Shown piece by piece: positions 24,701 to 34,378 of a DNA stretch of 64,000 bases (position 1 is its first letter; every line of letters begins with the position of its first letter). A model generated the notes under the pieces. It saw only the letters and a program-made list of their open reading frames with translations, was not told the DNA's origin and ran no database searches. A program made the position numbers and the translations under genes. Source of the stretch: Archilochus colubris (Eukaryota; Chordata; Aves; Apodiformes; Trochilidae); assembly GCA_023079485.1 (NCBI GenBank), contig CM041084.1, forward strand, positions 8,740,609 to 8,804,608. The letters are read 5' to 3'.

Positions 24701-25631
24701 AGTACCTACTTAAAAGTAAAAAACTCATCTACACATAAGAACATCAAAAGATCAATTGTTTGCATTTTTTAAAACAATTATATGGTTTTCTTTAATGTTT
24801 CATACTGCAGAAGTATTTTTAAAAACATGCTTGCTAACTCAGTAAAAGGCATATATGCATGCAAATGTTAAGGATCCTGGTGTCTGCCTCTTCGTTTCAT
24901 ATATTTAGGACACATAAATGAGTTCTAAATTCATATCCAGCCTATGCAGTCCTTGAAACAGAATTTTAATTTGGGGAAGAAGTGCCTTGGATTAATGCTG
25001 CAATGGAGGCATGAAGGTGCATAAACTCCTTAAGAATTCAAGTGATCTGTAAAAATGAATTACCTCCAACTGCTGAGCATATTACTGATTTAAGAAATCA
25101 CAAATCCATTGAAAACAAGGAGAATCCCCACTGTGTTTGGGAGGGCTTGGGTCCTCACTGTTTAAGCAGGACACGAGATGAAATTTCCCTGTAAATTAAT
25201 GTGCTGCCACTGTAGCTACAGACCAACAGGTGTGAAGGGTTTTAGTATGAGCCTGACCCAAAGATAATATCTAGCTCCACACTCTGGGCTACATGGTGAA
25301 CACAGTGATTGACTCTGACTGTGTCATTTATGGGAACCTGTCATCCATCTGTGGCCCTAATTGGAGACCTGTGCATGCTATGGGCAGGCTCTGCTATCCC
25401 TACCTTTCCCTCTAAAAGGGACTATAAGACTAAACTCTCCGGTTGCCCATATTTATGATTGAACTCATTGGTCTTCTGGTGGGTGCCATCTTTCATGCCC
25501 ATATGTCCAGACTCAGCACACCTAGGAGCTTTGTAGCTCACCATTGGGTCTGCATTTCCATGACTTTATGAGCCAGAGCCTCTCTCCAGCTTCAGGCCCT
25601 CGATGTCTTCCATCCCACTAACCTACATCGT

Positions 25632-25800
25632 GGGAAGAGCCATGGTGGAGTGGTCAGCACCATCTGTCTAAATATACTTAGAACACTTTCAGACGTGTCA
25701 AATTCAAATCCAGTGTGCTCAACTCAATTTAGTAAAGTCCTCATAATAGTTTCATCAGATTCTCTCTCTACTGAGACAGGATAATAACATTTTATTGAAG
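25632..25800 (+). repeat. Possible tRNA-derived SINE relic
   Basis: A box-A-like TGGTGGAGTGG (25643-25653) is followed 48 bases later by a box-B-like ATTCAAATCC (25702-25711), a spacing compatible with a tRNA having a long variable arm. Downstream, AGTTTCATCAGATTC (from about 25749) and GACAGGATAATAACA (25775-25789) vaguely resemble the AGTTTCCTCATCTG...GATAATAATA core of MIR/CORE-SINEs, with an apparent deletion before it. No tRNA cloverleaf is evident, so it is not called a tRNA gene. The resemblance could be coincidental. Confidence 0.25.
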
Positions 25801-26560
25801 CCTTTTTAAAAGAAAGGAGTCCTTCAGCTCTGGGAGGAGAAGAATGTTGGCTTCTTAGCTGGGAGCAGCTCCAGTGCTGTCACCTATTCCTTTAGGATCA
25901 GTAGCACTGTGATAAACACAAAATGCCCTGCAAAACCCCAGGAGCAACTCATGCTTGGGAAAGAACTAAAATACTGGCTGATTTTCCCCAGTTCAGATTT
26001 CTCCATTACTCTTGTGTTATTATTAATATTTAAGAACTCTTCAAATTCAAAACACCAGAACATCTTTTTTCTCATGCGAAATCCAGCAACTCAGGGGAGG
26101 AAAAACACCAGCTGGGGAGAAATCCAAACTCAAGGTGTTTTGCTGAAAATGAGCTCCCCTTTAATTTTCATTTCCTCATCACATAACTGGGGGTAAAGGG
26201 ATGTGGGAAATAATGGGGAGTAGTGATAAAGGAAGAAAGGCAAATTCTTTCTCTGCTGACTGAAGGAGAGGATGATAAGAAGGGGCAGAAATTCCCTGTG
26301 CAACAGCTTGTAGGGGAAAAAAAGAGTTCCTGTCTACAGAATATTTAGGGGAAAAAAGTCCTTTTTTAACTTTCAGAATGTGGTAACATTTTGAAATGCT
26401 TTTAAATAAAAATATTTGGGGTTTAGTTTCCAGATTTTAGACTGTCTGAGAAGTGGAGGAGGAGATGGAATGAGTGTGTTGTAAGAAATCCCTGTTAATT
26501 CTCCAGATTTCTGGAGAGTGAAAGTGACAGAACCTTGTTCTTATGATGAAGGTAATGGGT

Positions 26561-26590
26561 GACAGGAAAGGACATGACAGGAAAGGACAT
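26561..26590 (+). repeat. Perfect 15-bp tandem duplication
   Basis: The unit GACAGGAAAGGACAT is present twice with no mismatches and no spacer. It is probably a recent replication-slippage or repair duplication in non-coding DNA. Confidence 0.95.
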
Positions 26591-28110
26591 TTCAGCAAAA
26601 AATAAATCAACCCACTTGAAGATAATATTATATGGGTCTGGATTCTCCCCTCAGGACACTACAGAGCAGAGAATATCTTGTTTCATTCTTGCTAGAGACA
26701 CGATGAATCAGTGGTACAAACATTAGGGGGGGAAAAATAAAAAATAATGTTTTTTGAAGCACATCTCTGCAGCTTCAGTGTCTCTCTTTATCAGACACAA
26801 ACCAGGATTCAGACTTTTCCAAATCACTATCTATTCTGAGCTCCAGGTCTTAGGTTTCCAGCCCAACTCCTGCATCTATTTCTATTTCCATCATACTTAG
26901 GCTTTTCTCTAAAACCGTGTACTACACATCTACCCTGCAATCTTGGCTTTCCACAGTGCTGTACTTCTGGCTGTAAATCACACTTGCTATCAAGGTCTCA
27001 CTGAAAAGGGGTTTCAACCCATAATGTGAATAGGTCTGTTGCTTTTCTTTTTAAAGCAAGTATAAAATTAACATCTGGAAATAATCTATAGCATATTTGT
27101 TGTGTTCTCCCTCCTGCTCTTGTTATTGCTTTGTAAAGAGCCACTTCCACAGACCCACACTGAATGGGACCTCCCTTGCATTTGGCTTTCTGAAGGAGAG
27201 GAGCCGACATCACACAGCAGGGCTGGAAGGAGCTCTATGACATCACCTTCTCTATCTTTCTTCCCCAAGGTATCAAGAGAAGTAATTTAAGAGCATTCTG
27301 GTAGATCAGAGATAGCCACCCAATTGGTTTGGAGAATGTATATGAAAGCTTTTATACTTCAGAAGACCAAAGAACCAATCTAAACCTTTTGCAGCGATAG
27401 TCTTATTTCCTGGTACTTCCTTTTCTTATTCAAACTCTACACTAAAAAATTACTTTTTTTCACATGCCTTTTGTTCCCTCATTTGTCAGAGAATTGTTCC
27501 AGAGAAGAGAGGAATCATACCATTTCAAACTTACAGAAACTATCTATGCAAGACTGAAGATTCAAAACCAAAAGTGGGCACTTGTGTTCTTGTTTATCCC
27601 AATCTCACCCCACCCACATGGTAGTGAAACAGGCACCATGCCAAAACTTTGTGGAAAGAGGCTATTGTGTGGGCTTAGAATAATTCAAAAATTGATTGTT
27701 AGCCTGTTTCTTGGCTTCCAGCTATGAAGTAATGCTCTAACGAGAGTGCAGTAAGCTGAAGGACTCATTACAGACTTTAAAGTTGTCTCATTTTCAATTA
27801 TGAATATTAAAAAGAAACGCTCTGAGTGAGTCCTGTGTTATCATTAATGCTCCATGTTTTGGTTTGGTTTGTTGGGTTTTTGAGGTCTATTTTTAAATAC
27901 ACTTTCATAACTTATTCCTAAGTTCCCAAAAACGAAACACTGTTCCTGTTTATATCAGTGGGGAAATTCCCAGTGAAAAATCTAATCAGACCCAAGTTAA
28001 TGAAAACAACACCCCCATTTAAAACAAGGCTCTAGCTTTAAACAGTCTTCTAGTGTTGCCTACTTGTGTACATCCAAGACAGAATTTTATAGCTTGCATG
28101 TTCCAACCAT

Positions 28111-28134
28111 AAGAAAAAAAAAAAAGAAAAAAAA
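28111..28134 (+). repeat. A-rich homopolymer-like tract
   Basis: About 24 bases, all A except two G residues. It could be the remnant of a poly-A tail, but no retroposed body is recognisable immediately upstream. Confidence 0.8.
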
Positions 28135-28685
28135 TCCCAATTATTTATTTATGCCCTTTTTGTTTAAATCCCCAGAGCATCTCAATTTAGATCAAAAGCA
28201 AGCTACCAAACTTCACCTGGCACACCTGTGCCTTGTGATTTCTTAATTACCTGCCTAGCATTCCCAGAGCTATGAGGCAGAGATGCAGCACTCGTTTAGC
28301 ACAAATTCAGATCTCTGAAATGCACCCTGTGCAGCAGAGCCTTTCCAGAATGCCCGAGGTGGTAACCAACACTAAATGATCCTGCATCTCCACAGACACT
28401 TGCCTTTCAGCAAATTGCTTTCTCACAGGTTTCAGAAGGTAGGGAGCTATTGTGGGGCAGGAAATCTGTGGAAGAGGATGGATTTACTTCTGATTTTCCT
28501 GATGAAAGTGTTGCCTTGTCTGGAAGATGACATGCAGTAGCCATATGGCAGTAAAGTCAAGCTTTGTTCCACTAAGACCAAAGAACAGGACTGAGCCTGC
28601 TAACTGCAGCTACAGGTCATTATCACTTATCCTTACTATGCAGTTACCTAGAGACCAGGGGAAATTATGACCATCTATGTCAGAC

Positions 28686-28711
28686 ACCAAACAAACCTTC
28701 AGGTGGCAGCC
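28686..28711 (+). repeat. Left copy of a 24-bp direct repeat flanking a CR1
   Basis: It begins with ACCAAACAAACCTT and continues CAGGTGGCAG. It matches the sequence at 29410-29436 with about two substitutions over 24 bases plus one small indel at the end. The two copies sit exactly at the ends of the CR1 at 28711-29409, as expected for a target-site duplication. Confidence 0.75.
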
Positions 28712-29409
28712 ATAGAATCATGAATACTTTTCACTAGAAAAGTTCTTTAAGATGATCTAGTCCAACAATCAACCTAGCACTGCCAGGTTCATCACTAAAC
28801 CATGTTCCTAAGCACATACTTTTTAAATAACTCCAGTGATGGGGATTCTACCACTGCCCTGGGAAGCCTGCTGCGTGCCTGGTAACCCATTCAGTAAAGA
28901 ATTTTTTTCTAAAATTAAATCTACTCTTTCCCTGGTCATTTTCTCTTGTTCTATTAGTTGTTACTTGAGAGAACAGACCAACAGCTATCTCACTGCAACC
29001 TCTTTCAGTAGCTGCAGATAGCGATAAAGTCTTTCCCCAGCATCCTTTTATCCAGGCTAAACAATTTCCAGTTCCCCCAGCTGCTTCTCATGAGATTTGT
29101 TGTTCACCAGCTACACTGTCCTTCTCTGGAAAAACTCCAGCACCTCAATGTCTTGCTTGTAGTGAGGGTTTCAAAACTGAACAGAACACTCAAAGTGCAG
29201 CCTCTCCAGTGCTGAGTACAAGGGGAGAAATACATCCCTAGTCCTGCTGGCCACACTGTTCCTGATACAAGATGCTCTTGGCCTTCTTGGCCACCTGGGC
29301 ACATGCTAGCTCATATTCAGCTGGCTGTCAGCAAATACTCCCAGGTCCTTTTCTGCCAGGCAGCTTTCCCAAGCCTGCACTTTCCCAAGGCTGTAGCATT
29401 GCAGTCCAT
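28711..29409 (-). mobile_element. CR1 LINE, about 700 bp, minus strand, duplication-flanked
   Basis: Read on the minus strand this is a 5'-truncated CR1 containing the C-terminal part of ORF2 and the 3' UTR, ending in the ATTCTATG tail (plus-strand CATAGAATCATG at 28711). Plus-strand hallmarks are ATGATCTAGTCCAAC near 28753 and TCTTGGCCACCTGGGCACAT complementary coding near 29284. Reading frames are broken by substitutions and indels, so it is non-functional. Unlike the other CR1 copies here it lies between near-identical direct repeats of about 24 bp, which also help to define both boundaries. Confidence 0.92.
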
Positions 29410-29436
29410 ACCAAACAAACCTTTAGTTGGCAGACC
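29410..29436 (+). repeat. Right copy of a 24-bp direct repeat flanking a CR1
   Basis: ACCAAACAAACCTT followed by TAGTTGGCAG mirrors the left copy at 28686-28711. It immediately follows the point where CR1 similarity stops. The few differences between copies suggest the insertion is old enough to have accumulated mutations. Confidence 0.75.
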
Positions 29437-30581
29437 TCAGAATGGAGAACATCTAACCTTAAGAGACATACCCAAAGCAGGAGAATGTGGTATGACAAGG
29501 ACAAGTGTGATCAGAGGGAGCACACATCAAGTTTTTGATGAGACAAATAGTCTTGGTCACAGGATGCTTCTACACAGTGAAGAGAAACTTCATGTGGTAG
29601 ATATGACTGCTATTTTGGTTAAATTCTGATCTCTGCATTTACAGGCTGTTTGTCCAGATGAGGACACTTGGGCTCAAATGGGCTCCAACTCACCTGTAAT
29701 GTTAATTTTGCACATGCACTAACAATTATGTTCATTTGGGAGATAAGCTATGTCTTCAAACTCCCTAACACTGAGTACCTGGAAGTGGTGTGTCCTCCTG
29801 CATGCATATTTCTTTATTGTAATAGAGGATTCATGATAATTTCTCATTACAGTAGCTTGGAGAGCTATTAGGCATCAAATATAACAGCTTCTTTGGCCAT
29901 TTGTCAATAGACTAATTCTATTAATTGGCCAAGGCACTGACTCTGCTCCCCTGAATGTAATTTAAAGTGTCAAGAGCTGATGGCATTGCTGTTGGTACAG
30001 CAAAAATACACAGCCCTGGCAAGAAGCTAAAGGTAAGCGTTAGTATTAATAGTTTATGTGTCTTCATAACACAAAGAAACCCCAATACCATCAGGATTCC
30101 TTACTTGTAAGAGATAAGAGAGGTGACTTGGACATTACACAAGCTAAATAAATGCAAGAAAAGCTTTAATTTACAGGCAGGCCATTCATTGTGACCCACC
30201 ATGGATGGAGAAGACATTAAATTTTATTACAAAGACGTGTGCCTTTTTATGAAGATTTCAGGAATAAAATTTTTTTACTATTTATTTCAAAATTTGATTT
30301 TTTGTTAAGAACCATTTTCGTTGCCAAGAAAATTGTCAGAAATTGCCATGTCCCAGGTGGGGTCAGAGATACACTGAAGAAATTGCAGGACCTGTTTCAA
30401 GAAAAAAAAATTCAGTGGCAACACCCTCCTGATATGACTACAGGAGCACATAAGCCAGCAAATTTTAAAGTTCTCAATACATGGAAATTTTAAAGAATTT
30501 TGCAAGTGAGATTGAAGGGCCTCTTACAGTGAAAAAAACCACAGATAGGTTCAGACACACAGAGGTTTGGTTAATCAAGAA
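29437..30581. other. Unique non-coding DNA between two CR1 copies
   Basis: No gene or repeat is recognised by eye. A donor-like AAG|GTAAGC lies at 30030-30038 without a strong matching acceptor. Open frames are short and featureless. Confidence 0.55.
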
Positions 30582-30897
30582 TCATAGAATCATTCTTTTT
30601 GGAAAAGACCTTTAAGAACATCAAATCCAACTATTAACCTAACTCTACGAAGTCCAGTGCTGAACCATATTCCTGTGTTTCACATCTACACATCTTTTAA
30701 ACACATCCAGAGATGGTGATTCAACCACCTTCCTGAGTAGCCTATTGCAGTGTTAATCACCCTTTCATTGAAGAAGTTTATTGAATATATATTGAATATC
30801 CCATCTAAACCTCCCCTGGCACAAGTTGAGACCATTTCCTCTTGTCTTGTTGCTTCTTACTAGGGAAAAGAGACCAACCCCGATCTCACTGCTACTT
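30582..30897 (-). mobile_element. CR1 LINE 3' fragment, minus strand
   Basis: On the plus strand it starts with ATCATAGAATCATT (the reversed tail), then AAGACCTTTAAGAACATC and ATCCAACTATTAACC typical of the reversed 3' UTR, and further in the complement of the ORF2 C-terminus. On the minus strand that reads GNGLNLCQGRFRWDI, closely related to the [11 protein letters not shown] of the 15.7 kb copy. It is 5'-truncated near 30897 and non-coding because of internal stops. It seems old, judging by multiple substitutions in the tail region. Confidence 0.92.
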
Positions 30898-30964
30898 GAT
30901 ATTCTACATTTAATTTTAGAACTTCTATATATTCTTAGAGACTCAACCAACAAGACTTATAATT

Positions 30965-31027
30965 GTGCTTGAAATCACAATATTTTTAAATAATACAGTG
31001 CTTTGAAATCACAATATTTTTTTAAAT
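30965..31027 (+). repeat. Imperfect tandem direct repeat, period about 33 bp
   Basis: Two copies of a roughly 27-base unit beginning GTGCTTGAAATCACAATATT: the first at 30965-30991, the second at 30998-31027 with one extra T early and two extra T in the T run. The repeat lies about 70 bp beyond the truncated end of the CR1 at 30582-30897. Confidence 0.85.
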
Positions 31028-34000
31028 GATATGAAAAATATGGAGATGTGTTTTAAAAGCTATGCTTCATAGCAAGGCACATCCTATCTTCCTCCATGCA
31101 ATAAAAAAATAAATAACCTGAGTTATCAACATGAAATCTATCTGCTAAAAGTTAATGAGGAACATCTGGTGGTCTACTGGGAGAGATTGGAAAAATGGGT
31201 GGGAATTTCCAGCTCCAACTATTCTGCCACTCCCACAATATTCAAGACAACAGAAAAACCTGTCAGCAGAAGGTCAAAGTCATTAGGTTTTTTTTCATCT
31301 ACAGAGATACAGATCAGATACCCATGATTTCATAGACATTATTTAGGATTTTCCCAAAGTTCTCACATTAGCCTAATTTCTCATATAGAGCCTATCTTTT
31401 GGAGCTACATTTTAATGGGTTTTAAGACCACAGTGTAGCCAGGACCACAAGTAAGCAAGGGCTCAGATTCACAAAGTAATTTAGTTTATAAAGCCTCTTA
31501 AAATTAGCCAAGCCAAAACAACTGGTGATGTCCCATAGGTTCATGATCTCAAGCTCATTGCACTCTTAGATAACTCTCTTTCAGAGTTGGAGAAGTCCTC
31601 ATCATATGCTGAGGCAGAGCACATGAGACATTTTGTTGCTTGACTAGTGTGTGCTGGTTCGTTAGATTACCATAATTTCATTTTGACTCTGAGTACTAAG
31701 AAGTCCTGATCAATTAAATCTCTAAATGAATGGTAATGTAAAATGCTTCCAGCATGCAAAGGTAACCAACAGGTGGTTTAACATGAAGTTCTGCAAACAA
31801 CTTCAGAAAATCTGACCTGAAAGACACTGTAGAGAGAGTGTTTTAATGAGTGAATATGCAAAGTGCTGATTTGCTGTTTTTCAACATCTTGATAGTTTTG
31901 AGTGATTTAAATTATTTTGTTTCACAGTTTGTGCAAAATTTATCTCTTCCAACAAAGTTTTTTTAAAGTTATATTGACTGCAATGTGATTAAGACCAAAA
32001 TGAGGAAAAATCCATTGGTAGCTTTAGTTTTCTTGCTTACTAAACCACTTATTCAGGAAACAGCATCAGCAGATACTATTTACAGGCCTGAGAGTAGGTT
32101 TTCCTGGCTCTGGGATGACTGCTGAAGCGTGCACATGTGAAGAGAAGTCTAGGTTTAAAAACCTTCTTGAAAATATTTATGGGATTCAAACAAAAAACTA
32201 TAGGGATTTTTTGAGCAGGCGTATTATTCTTGTTCATGAGCATATTTGCATAAAAATCATCTTTCAGCTTGGTTGATATAACTCCCTATCAATTATCGTA
32301 TATATACCATAGTTCCCATCATACTGTATTGATGTGGATTTAGATCATCCTAAAACTGGATAAATGAGAAAGTGAATTAGGCACAATGCATCTGAGTTTT
32401 ATAGGCATTGTTGGTAGCACCATTACAGAGATTACTTGATTCTTCTCATTTGAGGCTGCCAGTGCTGCAAAACTTTGTGCGATTGGAGTGAACTCAGAGA
32501 TGCGTGAACTTGAAATCTTCTTAAAGCCCAAATAGTCCAGTTATTTCCAAAAAACAAGACCATTGAAAAATATCTGCCTTTTCCATGTTGGAACACTGTA
32601 GTAAACTGTTGTTTTTTCCAGAACCTTTGTGCCCGTATGCTTTGGAAGACACTTGAATTTTGATGATAAGATGTGGCTTGTCCCTGAAATGTAACCTTAA
32701 TGACTTGTGTACAAATCCATGTCAAGGAACTATGACAGCCATTGGAAAACAGCAGGTCACCAGTGAACAGTGGACACTACTGAGACCTCAGTCATTCCCT
32801 GATGTTCACAACATTTCCAACTGGAGCTAAAGAAATTTTAGACTGTGTTTCTTCTCTAGATAACTTCAAGTTAATTCCAGTCATCTGGGGATATTTCAAA
32901 TGCAAGACAAGACTGTGCATGCTTCCCACCTCCCTGGTGGAGATCATGAAAATGTGTTTCTGAGTTGGAAGTGAGGGTGAAACAGAGAGAAGACAGAGAC
33001 CATTGGAGAACATTAAACTGAGAAGCAGACTGTAAACCTGAAGGAGATGGAGTGGCTAAAGCTGGATGCTAGTTGTGTGTGAGGAAGCACAGTGTGGGAA
33101 CACAGTGAGAAAGAGGATATTGAATGAGGTATGGTTGGGAAAAACTGCTGAAACAATGAAGATCTAAGGACTGAGGATGACAGAGCAGAATGGCTGGGAC
33201 TTTCTTGCCAGTATAGAAATCCAAAGGAAAATGGATGTGTCTGGGCAAAGAGATTAGAAATAGCTAAGTGGTCCTGCACCAGTCTCATTCAGGTAGGCAC
33301 AGTAAAAGTGGTTGTATCTAAAAAAAAATAGGAAAACATCAAACCCTCTTCCTGAACTGCGAGCAGAAAACAGATTTATGGGGCACTGTCCATCCACTGT
33401 TGCTCTTAAGTACCTGTGAGATCCAGTAGCAGCTCCTCCAGTCTGCCTCACAGAAAAGAAGCTTCCCAGTGTTTTCAGCAGGATGCTGGTGACTGGTGAT
33501 TATTGATGTAGCAAAGGTTTGAGTGGCCAACACAGACTCCAGACCCATTGGCTCTCCTAGGAGTGACCCTGCATAATGAAATGCCTATTTTAGCAGCCTA
33601 CTTTTTTTTCCTTTTACTTTTTATTTTTTTTTTATTTTTTTTTTAATATGAGAAATTACCTCAAACTGAGTTAAAGTAATCTTGCACTTGCAATCAGATA
33701 TGAGAAAGTGCCAGAACCAAATTGCCTCTCCAGCCCTGATTCAATCCCATTTTGCATAGGCATTATCTTTAATAGCATGATCATGTACTTCTCCCTCCTG
33801 CAGGGCACAAAACCAGTGGTAGACTGGAGGACATAACAAAAGGAGACTGCTGCCTGTAGGATATGGACCTCAAAAAGTAGATAGCTTATAATAGGGGGGA
33901 GAAAAAAAAAAAATCAGATGCAATAATAAGAGATGAACCGTGGCGTGGATGTTTCCCAGGTATGATCTGGAGTGCAGGCATCATGCTGGGGAAGGTGGTT

Positions 34001-34233
34001 ATAGTGCACAGCTTCTCTCACTAAATCTGCTCCAAGGGCTTACCAGAAAACGGAGAAAGGTTTCACTATTGTCCTTGAGAGTTGTTGTTCTTTCACGTTT
34101 ATAAATTGTAAGGCTTTCTTTTCTGGGTCCCTGACTTGATACTGTGGGCTCTGTGAGCTGTAGAAGTGCTGAACACTTAGAGTCAACTACCACATAAAAT
34201 ACTGTTCCATGCTGTGTGGAGTCAGACTCCAGC
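31028..34233. other. Unique non-coding DNA
   Basis: No gene is recognised. Contents: a T-rich tract at 33601-33645, a short purine run at 33894-33913, and chance open frames (for example minus 33013-33288, Ser/Phe-rich with no recognisable domain). Confidence 0.55.
33601..33645 (+). repeat. T-rich low-complexity tract
   Basis: About 45 bases of T with scattered C and A, including runs of 8-11 T. Low-complexity DNA; no retroposon body is seen on the minus strand next to it. Confidence 0.85.
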
Positions 34234-34378
34234 TAGCAGAAACTGGGCACTCATATTCAGCAAAGATTTCTGGCCTGACACTATGCCCCACCTGTAAAGT
34301 CAGGTTAATGTCATACCTCATCTATTGGGCTGCTGTGAAAATAAATCCATTCTTTTTTGTAAAACTCCCAGAGAGTAG
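34234..34378 (+). repeat. MIR/CORE-SINE-like relic, plus strand
   Basis: The order of short blocks follows the body of MIR-type SINEs: CACCTGTAAAGTCAGG (about 34290) for the CATCTGTAAAATGGGG core, then AATGTCATACCTCAT (about 34307) for the TAGTACCTACCTCAT block, then GGGCTGCTGTGAAAATAAAT (from 34327) for the GGGTTGTTGTGAGGATTAAAT block. MIRs are tRNA-derived SINEs shared across amniotes and rare in birds. The copy is strongly diverged and lacks a recognisable tRNA head. The assignment is from memory of the family consensus and is not computed. Confidence 0.5.

Larger units (their letters stand above)
21776..28685. other. Unique non-coding DNA
   Basis: No gene is recognised. The interval holds an AT-dinucleotide patch at 24113-24123, a possible tRNA-derived relic at 25632-25800, a perfect 15-bp tandem duplication at 26561-26590 and an A-rich tract at 28111-28134. 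Short open frames here are unremarkable. Confidence 0.55.

Noticed and set aside
29104..29629. Open frames across and past the CR1 at 29 kb
   Set aside because: They read CR1 antisense and then flanking DNA; no coherent protein.
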